A stretch of 64,000 nt of DNA from positions 1,984,001 to 2,048,000 of the forward strand of contig JAHWDD010000006.1 in the NCBI GenBank assembly GCA_023897205.1, given 5' to 3'. The position numbers and the translations under genes were made by a program. A model generated the notes under the pieces. It saw only the letters and a list, made by a program, of their open reading frames with translations. It was not told the origin of the DNA and searched no databases. The stretch comes from Exophiala sp. HKRS030. Taxonomy: Eukaryota; Ascomycota; Eurotiomycetes; Chaetothyriales; Herpotrichiellaceae. Positions 12,301-22,699 of this stretch are shown here, piece after piece; within the stretch, counting starts at the first letter, position 1, and every line of letters begins with the position of its first letter.

Positions 12301-12445
12301 CTCTTTGGTGTCGGATACAATGCTCACTACGCTTGAAGGCTCTCGAGCAGACGTTGCATACGTGGGGTCGTTTGTGTTTCTGCGAGGCGTCTTTGGCGGG
12401 ATCAAGCTTGGGGAAAACAATGACCGAGGCGCCGGTCATAGCCAT
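9317..12445 (-). CDS. C2H2 zinc-finger / Fungal_trans transcription factor
   Basis: Six exons are supported: 12445-12298, 12215-12161, 12099-11975, 11919-10595, 10528-10434 and 10370-9317 (2802 nt, 933 aa). Two C2H2 fingers sit at the N-terminus: residues 30-50 (C-NV-C ... H-QRG-H) and 58-79 (C-RV-C ... H-ERTL-H), joined by TQEKPF. A basic run (PARRRRIPPP) follows and may be a nuclear localisation signal. Residues about 110-330 are a disordered Ser/Pro/Gln/Met-rich stretch that may activate transcription. From about residue 330 to the C-terminus comes the Fungal_trans (middle homology) domain, including MPILHLQTFDF, LSNLGDFLVDFRQL and SIQLWHISQGSYFLGEL. Fungi carry several regulators of this C2H2 plus Fungal_trans type; the targets are unknown. 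The first five exons are needed for the DNA-binding half. Confidence 0.9.
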
Positions 12446-14385
12446 GGAGGGCAAGTCGTTTCGAGGAAATTGATCTTCCCGGTCAAGTGGTGGTGTGATA
12501 TGGAGTGAGAAATGTGTAAGAGGGAAGCTCGAGGTGTTTTTGGTTGTTGAATGGTTTGTAAAGAGTGAGTAGCAAGGTAGGATTCAGATCTGGAGAAAGA
12601 GCAGGCACCAAAATAGGCTCAATAATGCCCTGGCAAGACACGGTGCACGGGAAAAACCTGGGTGCCAGCAGCCAGCCAAAGCACCCATGCTCGATCGGCA
12701 CCAAACACCAGACAAAGGGTCCAAGGAAATGGTCGGGGGGCGCCAAATGTTCAATTCTGCTCTGGTTCCGCACTCCGTACTCGGTACCCGTACTCGTACA
12801 AAGACTACTGTAAACGTAAGCCAGCAAATAGGGCCCCGGGGTGTCACAGGCCAGACCTGCGGGGGAAGAGCATGTGGCTCACTAGGCGACAGGAGAGCGG
12901 GCTTTCTATTCGTGACGAGGGTGCCACACCAGCCCTGATCGTTGATCCTGGTTGCTTGGGGAAAATGACCCAGCAGGTGCCGCGGACTACGGCCAGTGGT
13001 CAATAAGGGTGCTAAGTCCAATAAGTAAAGGTTCAATGATGGTGTGGGTGGAGGAGTTGGGGAAAAAAGAGAGGGAGAGGGATGGAGGAGGAGGAGAGGG
13101 AGGAGAAGTGGATTGGGGACGGATGAGGCCCGTGGCCACTGTACTGCATCCGTACTCCGGTACCTACAGTACGGAGACAAGGAGTTGATAAATAATGGAC
13201 TCATCCGATCGAGCTTCTCGTCGACATGCCAGGAGAATGGACGACTTGATTGGACCTGTAGCCCTGTACTCGTAGTACCGAGACTCTGTACTGCCTCATC
13301 CGTACATTTTAATTCGAACGAATGCCGAGGGATCTTGGTTGACAGCTGAGACCCTGTGGACTGTCGAGGTCTCTGTGGGTTCGTCAAGGCTGTGACGAGA
13401 CGCGATGACACAGTAGACGGATCGAGGATCAAAAAGAAATACTGTAACATTGTGTCGGCAGCCAGAGAGAGGCAAAGGACTGGATCATACAAGACGTTTT
13501 CACTGTCGACCTACCACAATTGCCGTGTCTGAACATCCGTACCAAACATTTGCCAAAAGCAATAGGGAGGGCACGCGGCAACGAGTCTCATACCTGGAAA
13601 ATTCGGATCTCTAGGTGGAAATGGGTTGAAACGAGAGCGCTCAGACCCAATCTTGCCCTCTGTACTCGTCGTACTCATGCAGAGCTGTTTACCACACACA
13701 ATACTTCGGCACATGCTCTTCGCTGCGTGACCCGATTAGGAGCAGAGTTGTTATCGGAACTGTCTTCGCCGGCGCCCCGTGTGTCTGTCACTCGTACAGC
13801 CTGTACGCAGTACAGGACAGGATCCTTGTCCTCCATACGAGTCCATCATTCGATATTCTGATATTCCTCCTAGTCCTGTGTCTTCATCTCTAGTCATCAC
13901 CACCCTCAAGAGCGACCCGTACGAGGGCTGCTAGCTCTCTCCACGCTAGGACTACCCACGCAGTTGGACGAGTACTGAAGCGAAGAGAACGAATCCACCT
14001 CAAGAAATCTGTCGAATCCCCTCGGCTCATGCACCTACTATGTTTGCTGTGGGGGTTGGTGGCGTCAATAAAGGTGCTGCTCATGCAATATTCATGCAAG
14101 CCTCGTGCGAAAACAAAATTCGTACTCTCTTCCAACCAGTGACTCAACGTGTCTGCTTCAGCTTGACTGTAACCCGTACGAAGTACCTATCAGGGATTCC
14201 TCAAATCGAATCTCAATTTTTGGATTGGGCGACACAAAACATACGAGATGGTCACAAATAGTAAGTCGTAAGTCATAAGCCACATCTGAACCCTCGTGTT
14301 CTGGATTCCTCCCCTTTTCTTTCAAACACACACCATTAACGCCATCACCATCCCTATCCCCATACCCATCATTTGCTCAGTGTGC
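12446..14385. other. Intergenic region upstream of the zinc-finger gene
   Basis: This is 1.9 kb non-coding. It is unusually dense in GTAC-containing motifs: GTACTCGTAC at 12790-12799, an inverted repeat CCGTACT...AGTACGG at 13150-13174, and near copies at about 13267 and 13662. A 302-codon minus-strand frame (12584-13492) is judged spurious. Confidence 0.5.
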
Positions 14386-15180
14386 TTAGCGGTCGTGAGA
14401 GGCCGTTATCAGATTGGCAGCTTTCATGGCCTGGGCATAACGAACCGCCTGGTAATGCACACTGAGCGGCGCAGGTATGACGCTGGCACCGACGACGTGC
14501 AAAACAGTCATGTTCTTGACCAACAGATTCGTGTCAACGACGCTTTCCCATACTGGCGGTTTCACCCTCATGGAAAAATGTCCTTCCTTGGCCGTGAATG
14601 CGGCAATCAATCTCGTCGTCAGATGACTCGTACGTCCACTTCGAAAATACCTCAAGTAAAGCCTCTTACTTGAAAACGTCTGACAGCGAGTCGGCGAGGA
14701 GTTTCAATACACGTCGAACACTGTAGCGAAGAATGTGTCGATCGACATGCGATGCACAGCAATTTGGGTCAACAACCGGGGGTCCAGTGATACTCCTCGA
14801 TGACTTACCGACACTGCCACGCGACACCGAGCGGAAGTTGCTGATTAAAGCCCCCATGTGAGTCCCATCTTCCGGAGCGTCTACTGGCCTCCCAGTAGGC
14901 CCGTAGAAAAAGGCCATCTCGAGATGAGATGCTGATGGAGCGAGAAATTTCAGTGCGTGCCGATCGAGCTCGGTGCTACTCAACGTTTCGTCGTCGTGGT
15001 CTATTCGAATGCCTTCTTCTACTACTGGTTGGGGAACCTGCTCGTTCACAGTCTGGTCGCAAGATATTGAGACACACAGATTGTACTGTCATTGTACGTT
15101 GTCATACCTCGAATAGTTCACTCGTTCCTAGTATGCAGCAGTCTGCTGCTTTTGGATCTGTGATATCCTGAACAATGTAC
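14386..15180 (-). pseudogene. GMC oxidoreductase remnant
   Basis: Only the C-terminal part of a glucose-methanol-choline oxidoreductase is present. The 15049-14666 segment holds LAPSASHLEMAFFYGP and SRGSVGKSS, typical of the GMC substrate-binding half; a further segment upstream to about 15180 may be joined by a short intron. The frame then hits TAA just after SLSDVFK. It continues in the same frame as SSDDEIDCRIHGQGRTFF and HEGETASMG, which corresponds to the active-site HPGGTASMG-type motif. A one-base shift then moves the reading to VVDTNLLV...GASVIP, ending at 14386. The N-terminal ADP-binding Rossmann motif was not found upstream. A stop, a frameshift and a missing FAD-binding half indicate a decayed gene. 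A sequencing error could explain the shift but not the missing half. Confidence 0.75.
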
Positions 15181-16316
15181 TCGTACTGGCACATTCGTAC
15201 CTTTGGCAAAGCGATCTCAGACGTATGTATACGTACTCTGTACGGGATTAACCAAGTCAATACGTATGACTCTCCCACTCCATTACTGTTCGATCAATGG
15301 TATGTGCCCCCCTTCGCTGTTCTTGACGATTCAATTGGCTCGATCGTGAGCACCCTGGTAAAAGCAACAACAGCAGCAGCTGTGCGACCTATTCTATCCG
15401 TACATGTACTGCTGTTTGGGAGCCTTATTGGCTCGATCGCCCGCTCTTTCTTCATGTGAGCCCTGGCGTTGAGAAAGGGGGGCCATTTTCCCTCTCTCGC
15501 TTTGCCTCACCGTTCAATGTGGAGCAGCTCATTGGCTCGCCCGACCACCCTGGCTCCCTGTCCCTTGCTATTCTTCAATCACCTAACTGACAGGGGCCCA
15601 AATCACACCTGCGGTGCCCCCGCCTTACCTCGACTTCGAACAGGGCCATCAGAGGATCTTTTCCCCTATGTGGGTTCCTTTGTCCTCCTGTATTTCCTAT
15701 CCCACAGTGAGTAACGAATTCCAGCCTGCTCGTTCGTCCAGTCATGCTGGCGGCATCGAATACGAGATGGATCAATTTGATACCGGGCATGAGGCCGAAC
15801 TAGCTAGCTACTGGTCGATGGTCATCGATTCTCAAAAGGATCGTTGACGTGTCACCACACTTTTTGGAAGACTGCCTCCTTTGCATCCCCCAGCAAGATG
15901 AACGCACCGCCCATGTATGTCTCTCTCCCTCTCATTCTTTGTCTATTGTCTGGGCACCAGGCCAACTAGCAGTAGCGAACCATCACATCATTTTTCTCTT
16001 TCTTGAAAACCCTCTCCCAACTGTTCTCTTTTTCTGTTTTGCCCCTGTTGCTATGTTGAACCATGAAACCTCCTAATCCGAGACTGTAAAAGCCGAAAGA
16101 CTCCTGCCCCGTCTAGCTCGATGGCTACGTTGGAGGCGTGCGGTAATGACACCAAAGAGAAAAAAAAAGAGAAAACCCCCCAATGCTTTGCTTGCGTGTA
16201 TGCATATCTGCGTAGCTTCGTGTCTGCCTGTCCAGCATCAATTACTCAAATGCTGTTCCGTGGAATTTGCGGTGTAGGGATGTTGGAAGACTTTGTACCT
16301 CCCACATAGAACTAGT
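15181..16316. other. Intergenic region
   Basis: This is 1.1 kb without a supportable gene. It is rich in short GTAC-containing motifs, for example around 15177-15245. I saw no N-terminal half of the GMC gene here. Confidence 0.5.
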
Positions 16317-17849
16317 TCAGTCCTTCCAGGTCCAGCAGGAATGGTCTCTGTACATGTCCAAGTACGAGCCGGGGCCTTCCTTGGGCAACTTGGCTATCCA
16401 CGCTCGAAACTTGGGGCTGGCGTCCAATGCGAGACCGAGGTGGGCGATTGCCATGTACATGATCAGCATTGCCACTTTTGGTGGGAAGACGTGTCGACAC
16501 GCAGGGCAGGTGCCGGTGTCGCCGTGTTCGGTGCTCAATCTCTCGTAGGCGAACCAGCGTGCCAGGCAACGTGGGTGGACGGTCTTGCCGCAACAGTCGG
16601 TGCAAGTGGCGAAGCCGTTCTTGTGAAAGACTCGGGTTGAGTTTGTGGTACTGTTACAGGCTTCGTAGCAGATGAGGCACTCTCCGTAATTCACTTGGGC
16701 GGGCTTCGGTACGTACTGTGTCTGCACTCCGCCGCCGCCGTTGCCGTCTGCGATGGTGGTTGTCTTCTCAACGGGGTTTACGGGTTCAGGGTACTCTCTC
16801 AGAAGACCAGGAACGGCCAAGGGCACACGCTCCCAGACATCGGGGTATTGCAAGTTGCGCACGACCGAGGCCAAGGCGGCCAAGTTTTCGACAGCGAGGA
16901 GGCATCTGGCACCGGTCCTAAACGGCATGGGATGTACTCTGCTGGCGGTGTAGCCGTGTTTGTAGACGACGTGGTGCACGCGAAACAAGCGAACAAGCAT
17001 ATTGGCCAACTGCACCTGCCTCTTCCTCATGACCCTAGCAGCCTCTGCGTCGAGCGGGAAGGCTTCATTCTTGATGAGGGCTTTGAGAGATTTCTGAAGC
17101 TTAGTGAAGAAGAGCTGGATCGAATGGACGGTGGCTCGGTACTCGGCGGCTTCCTCCTTGTCGAGACGCTCCCACTCGACGATAGGATCCATCTTGCGGA
17201 CGAACTGCTGGCCGGCCTCTATCAAGAGCAGCATGTCATCGACCTGGATGAGTCTCGGGTGGCGAACGAGACGACGGTACTCGATGATGTCGTTGTCCTT
17301 CATCTCAAGCATGGTTGGAGTGTCACGAGCACGCAGCTTGTTGCCTTTGTATATGAACGCGGCCGGGTGTGGTGGTTGACAGGTCAACTCCCAGAAACTG
17401 AAGATGAGCTCTGACAGTTTGGCATTCCTGTCAAAGTCCATCTTGACCACACCCCTGCCAAAGCCCTTGATTGTAAGTTGGATCCAACTTTCCTCAGGAG
17501 GTTCGGCGACGGCCTTTGCCAGCTTGGGCTTGAGCGACTCCGGCAAGATTCTTTGGACTCTGCGAGTCGAACGTCTCAAGGTCCTTGCGACGGGATGAGG
17601 GACGTCAGCCCTGGTTGCATTCAGGAGACCAGGCATGCCTGTGAAGGTGAAAATGGCACCTGCAAAGTCAAAGAGGATGGTCAGTCAGCCTTCATATGTG
17701 AATAAAGGAACGCGCGACTGTGATGGTTGGGACCAGTTGCAATATGTTCTTGCGTATGTACATAGCTGGCCGTTTGTGAAACTCACAATAAATCAGTACT
17801 GCTGGCAATGTCGCGCAGACAATGTAATGTTGATTGTTCTGTGGTGTTT
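16317..17849 (-). CDS. Membrane-anchored ubiquitin-like / RING-CH zinc-finger protein (5' end unresolved)
   Basis: The main exon is 17659-16317. An ATG at 17636 gives 439 aa, but the open frame continues upstream to a strong acceptor (TTTGCAG) and joins an exon at 17849-17787 through a GTGAGT intron. Splicing creates a long hydrophobic segment (Y-I-V-C-A-T-L-P-A-V-L-I-Y-C-A-I-F), a probable N-terminal transmembrane helix. The true first exon and start were not found. Residue numbers below count from the 17636 ATG. Residues 50-115 (IQLTIKGFGRGVV to DNDIIEYRRL) look like a beta-grasp ubiquitin-like domain. Residues about 318-378 hold eight zinc ligands in a C4HC3 order (CLIC, CTDC, HPRC, CPAC), as in RING-CH E3 ligases. 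A membrane ubiquitin ligase is a reasonable inference, but no family name is certain. Confidence 0.85.
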
Positions 17850-19860
17850 CTTTAAAATCAGTGTCGCACAAAGATTGCACCGACGCCTACCAGAGGTCGC
17901 GATGGGTGTTGGTCCAGACCGCCTTTGCAGTGAATTGCCTGGTTCAAGTGAATGAATACTGTAGGCGGTGTCGGTCCTAATCAGGCGACTCCGGACTCAG
18001 AGGACAGTAAGGATGCCCTCAACAGGCGTGAATCAAAGGTCTCACAGCACTACGAGGCTGGACACTTTGGTGGCGCCAACGTGGCTTGAAGTTTTTCCCT
18101 TCACTGACATATCCGTAGTTTGTCCAACTACGGTTCTGGTGGAAGGGAAAGGAGGGATTCCTCTACCTGTCAAACTCGTCCTGCTTGCTGCATCTTTACA
18201 GGTTCTTTCAACCACTCTCAGTACAGCTCCTCTTTCACGCATCGGATGCCTGGAAACTTTCCGGTTACATTTCCAAGTCGGCGGTTGTACTCGCACGCAC
18301 GCACGAGACGGGGAAGGGGAACCGAGTCCCCCGTATCTCTTCTTCTTTCTCCTTCGATCGTTCCTACAGGTCAGCCAGATGTCAATGTATTTCGCTACAG
18401 GTCAAGAAATCACTGATGGACATAGAGCGACGAAGATACCGACTATTTACACCTGGCCAAAGCGAAGAAACGGTCTAGCGTTTCGTGTTCGGTTCTTCCA
18501 GCCGAGGTATTGAACAAAGACAAGATCCAGCCGCGTAGTACAAGATTAATTGTCACCACAAAGGGTTCTACAAGTTGGTGCTGACGTCTTAGAAGTCTAT
18601 ATAGTTGTACGGAGAGACAGTCTGGCAGCAAGCAAGATAGTATCACCTTCCTGTCTTGAGAATCCACCGTGGGTACAGGGCTAGGTTGAAGTTTGAATCG
18701 AGAGCCATACGAAGAACAGTCACTATGGAACCATCCTCCTGAGATTAGAGTTATCGCCCATCTGGCTTTTCCATGCTCAGGCGTTGAAGATCTTGTCCAG
18801 GGTGTGTGCTGCATGGATGGTATGCCACATGTGGGTCTACGCATCCTCAATGTCATGAACGGGCTTTGTGAACCCTGCAAGTTGGCCAGTCGACCGGTGG
18901 ACAAACTCGATCGGGGAGATGCGTCATGAAGCACCGCAGGACGTGCTCAGCGCCTGAAAAAAGCACTCAGCCTCAGACGAACCATGGCCGCGGAATTCTA
19001 GAAGGTTGTGTGTCTCAAGTGAAATGTAGTCATGGAGCACCCTCAACACGAGGCTGGGTTTGTGACGACGTAAAGGCATGTAAAATGTAAGGGACAAATG
19101 GACAGTCGCATGCAGGAGAAAAAAAGAAAAGGCGAGAGGTTAAGAGAGCAGCGAGTTGCAGAGTTCCCTTATTGGTGTTGTAAATCCAAGGTGCTTCACA
19201 GTCTATGGCTGTCACTTCAGACACTCCACAAACGCCACTACTACTTTCTTCCCCTACACAGAAGTCGGTCAGCTTGCTTGGAGCGAGTCTTTACTGTCTT
19301 ATATCTGTATTTCGTCGATAGTTGCTCGACATACCAGTGCTGGAAAGAATTCGAGATTCAAGGACCCACAGCCTCGCATGGTAGTCCTTATGCTCCGTCC
19401 AGATCACAAGACTCAGATGGAGGACGAGGACATAGCCGTCCGTAGATGCAAACCCAAAGCCATTCCTTGGGGGTTATCACTTTGCCATGGTTTATCCAAT
19501 CTGTTCCAAAGTTTGGTCACATATAGCTCCTGCCTCGATCTTCGTTGTGATACTTCCTGCCTATCTTGGTTTCTGCTCGAAGTTCTTTTCCCAGCGAGCG
19601 AGAGGAACTTCGACGCTTTATGTAGCCCTCGAACCAGCATCACCTCGGGGATACTATACAGTACCTATGATGGTATATCATCAATACTCCTACAAGCACT
19701 AGCACCGCCTCTCTCACCTCTCCAATCTTCACCCTGGTACAATAGCCTAAGAGCTACTGACCCTGCTTTTCGTCCAGCACTCTTCTCAAGCCTATCCGAT
19801 TCATCGTGAGAGAGAAGTTTCAGCTTTTCGAGCCTGTCTGCGTTAGTTCTCTCAATCTTC
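17850..19860. other. Intergenic region, possible 5' exons of the RING-CH gene
   Basis: This probably contains the missing 5' exon(s) and promoter of the RING-CH gene. One candidate start is the minus-strand ATG near 18110. The rest holds only low-quality frames on both strands, such as 19156-19809 plus and 18934-18443 minus, without recognised domains. Confidence 0.4.
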
Positions 19861-20307
19861 TTGCCCTCACCCAACCTACGAGAAGACATGGACAACGAAG
19901 GCTCAGAAACGAACCAGCAGATACAGTCCAACCATGCAATATCCATAGAGTTGGAGGTGGCCGAGAACGTCAATCCATATAGTCCTGTTGGTGAGGTGAA
20001 TGAAGAGGAAAGAGACGACCAGCCTATTGAAGAAGAAGCGGACGAGCATTGTATTGAGCTCTTCCTCGAAAGCCATCTGGGTTGTTCAGGTCGTTTATTT
20101 CCCCCGAGCTGTTCGAATGCTCCCACTCCGCCCTCAACACCCCAGCGGACTGCCACGCCTCGTCTGGGTCAGCGAAGCAGTACCAATCCGATTGGCTCTC
20201 GAGGAGACAATGCGGCCGATACCACGAACGGGGTGACGAGACCTGCCCAGAACATTCATCCCCTCGCGCTGGCTCCCAATGGCCTTGGAGCATCACAGAC
20301 CAGTTAA
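19861..20307 (+). CDS. Hypothetical acidic protein (doubtful)
   Basis: This is a 148-codon frame. Residues 10-60 are highly acidic (EVNEEERDD, IEEEADE); the rest is Pro/Thr/Ser-rich. I recognise no domain. Downstream, short acidic stretches continue in shifted frames to about 20600, which could mean an unrecognised intron or a decayed gene. The first ATG is not supported by any other signal. It may equally be non-coding. Confidence 0.2.
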   Translation: MPSPNLREDMDNEGSETNQQIQSNHAISIELEVAENVNPYSPVGEVNEEERDDQPIEEEADEHCIELFLESHLGCSGRLFPPSCSNAPTPPSTPQRTATPRLGQRSSTNPIGSRGDNAADTTNGVTRPAQNIHPLALAPNGLGASQTS

Positions 20308-20893
20308 TACCGAATGATAGATGGAACCGATACACCTCCGACACTCGTCATAATAAGCCTCCCACGAGACTTACAGGTTGAGGAACCGGTTCGGTATGGC
20401 ATCATCGAGATCGAAATCGATGCGGAAGAGGCGGTAGCAAGCTCCCCCACATGGCATTGAAGAGATCGAGGGTATCGAGCAGGACAAGATGGAGGCTGAG
20501 CTCCCTATTGATCATCATAGCTCAGGAGATGGCAAGAAGTGCCACCTGTACGAGAATGCTCTCACCATGAAACGCACACCTTTGAGAGACTGTTGGAAAC
20601 AAGAATGTCATCAGCATCCACGATGAGGAAAAGAGCAGGATCAGATCCCTAAAACACAACATTTCAAACCGTCGATTCCTGGTATTGAAACATACGACCT
20701 ATTTCCATACACTTCCAGGAGGAGGTTTACCTGTCCACCGAAAGACGAAGGAGTGACGTTAGGTGTATCTGTATCTTTGTTTTGAACGTGAGATTCAGTA
20801 CGTAGTACGTAATTAATAGCAGGTTGTCTCATCTTCAAACGATTCTTCTAGCGTTCTTTCTGCTGGCTTACTCTGCCCCTTCCACTTGTGCGC
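20308..20893. other. Intergenic region
   Basis: This is the 3' flank of the P450 gene. Short acidic-coding fragments lie near 20400-20600 but form no continuous frame. Confidence 0.4.
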
Positions 20894-22699
20894 TCACGTC
20901 GGTACCGAATTAGAAGTCTTCAAGGACTTGGAAGCACTGTCCCATTCCTCCTTCAGGACCTTTTCGCGCTTCTCGTTCCGCATCACAAACCGCACCTTGT
21001 ACTTCCTCGGCACGGTATTCGCTCCGTCCTCGTAGGCGGCGTCGGAGACATCGATGACCTCTTCCTTTCCGTCGGGACCCAGACCAGGCTTGATCTCAAA
21101 CGCCCACAGGATCTTGGCGAGCGTGATGAACAGACTGTTCTCAGCCAGGTGCAGACCGGGGCACCCGCGCCGCCCGGCGCCGAAGCTGAAGTGGTCCCTC
21201 TGGTACGGGTCCGGGTGGGCAATGTAGGCGCCGGCCTTGAGCGGGTGGCCGAGGTACCGCTCAGGCTTAAACTTTTCGGGCTCGTCGTAACGGCCGTCGT
21301 CAAAGTGGATGGCGTACTGGTTGATGGACAGCACCGTGTGTTTGGGGATGAAGAAGTCCTTGTACACGATGTCGGCGGTGGTGTAGTGGGGCGTGCCGAT
21401 GTTGGTCACGGGCCGGATGCGGAGGACCTCCTTGACCGTGGCGCGGAGGAAAGGCAGGCCGTCCTCGTCGTCGAACCCGGGGGAGCGGGAGTCGCCCACG
21501 ACCCGGGTGATTTCCTCGTGGGCACGGGCTTGCGCTTCGGGGAAAGCGGCGAGGTACTTGATGGCGCTGTTGAGGGCGGAACTGGTGGTCTCGGAACCGG
21601 CTTCGATCATTGCTGTCATCCACCGAATCGAATTAGTTATTTTGCTTTCTTGGACTTTCTTGGTTCTCGTGGTGCTTGAGGTAGGATCACAAAAATTATC
21701 ATGATCAAGTGGGGATCGTCATGAATAGACAGGACCAAAAACTTACATCCAGCCAAAAAGGCCGATTGTTCCTCGTCTATACCCTCCTTTTCGTACTCGG
21801 TCGCCACGTATTGCCGGACGAAGCACTCGGGAGCCGTCTTGTCGGCGATCTGCCGTTTCAGGGTGGTCCAGTATTTCCACCAAATGTTCAATTGACGGTG
21901 GTAACATTTCAAGGCGCGGCCGCGCCACCACTGCAGCGGCACGGGGATCTTGGCCAGGGGTGGGATCATCTCTGCCAGGTAGGCGCCGGGCGCGGCGTGT
22001 TCGGAAAATTCGTTCATCAGGGTGTAAATTTCCCTCACGTCCTCACAATCCTTGAAACGCCAAACAATGTCAGTCAACTCGTTCCTCCACGTACGTGGTT
22101 CACGCAAGACTCACCCATTGTGGGACTCTTCTCCCGTAGGTGGACGTCATGATGACCGAAGTCGAGTACCTCCTGCAGTGCATGTAGAAACTCTCCTGGT
22201 CGTTCCGCAACTGGTCCTCGTGGATGTCGTAGACGAGTTGTTTGGCCTCGAGTTCCTGGCTGGGCTTGAACAGGGCCGACGCCTTGGGGGTGAGGAGCTT
22301 GTGTACGATGGTCCGGAGTTTCCGCCATTCGGGAGTGTAGGACATGAAGAGGAACCGTTTGCCCCCCGAGATGATGTCCGAGGCCACGGGCGAGGGGGCC
22401 CTGCCGGAGGTGACGGCGGACTGTTTGTCCAAGAGTTCTTTGACGACCGCGGGATCGTTGAGGAAGATCCAATTCTCCCAACCCATCCGGATCTGAAACA
22501 TCTCACCGTACTCTCGTGCCCATCTTTGGAGTGACCGTTGAGGGTAAGGCTGGAGTTGATGTAGATTGCCTAGGATGGGCAGTCCCTTCGGTCCTGGGAC
22601 GAGGCGTAGACCCTTGGGGGGTTTCTTTCGTCGTAGCAAAGCACTGTACGCCACTAAAAGGACGAGGCAGACGGCTAGGAGCCCAGCAGTGAACGCCAT
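20894..22699 (-). CDS. Cytochrome P450 monooxygenase
   Basis: Three exons, 22699-22115, 22050-21747 and 21612-20894, give 1608 nt and 535 aa. An N-terminal membrane anchor (LLAVCLVLLVAYSALL) is followed by the basic/proline hinge RRKKPPKGLRLVPGPKGLP. The I-helix oxygen-binding motif is AGSETTS at 301-307, the K-helix ExxR is EVLR at 358-361, and the heme loop is FSFGAGRRGCPG with the iron-ligating Cys at 447. The enzyme is therefore expected to be active at the endoplasmic reticulum with an NADPH reductase partner. The overall pattern resembles fungal O-methylsterigmatocystin oxidoreductase-like P450s, but the subfamily and substrate are not determined. There are no biosynthetic neighbours to guide a guess. 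Confidence 0.95.

Noticed and set aside
6863..12445. Secondary-metabolite cluster from the FAD oxidase and zinc-finger regulator
   Set aside because: There is no polyketide, peptide or terpene synthase in the window, and housekeeping genes are interspersed.
12584..13492. 302-codon minus-strand frame upstream of the zinc-finger gene
   Set aside because: Composition is Pro/Leu/Ser-rich without domains, the region is full of GTAC repeats, and no splice structure fits.
18443..18934. 163-codon minus-strand frame
   Set aside because: No domain, no coding-like composition, and a competing plus-strand frame overlaps it.
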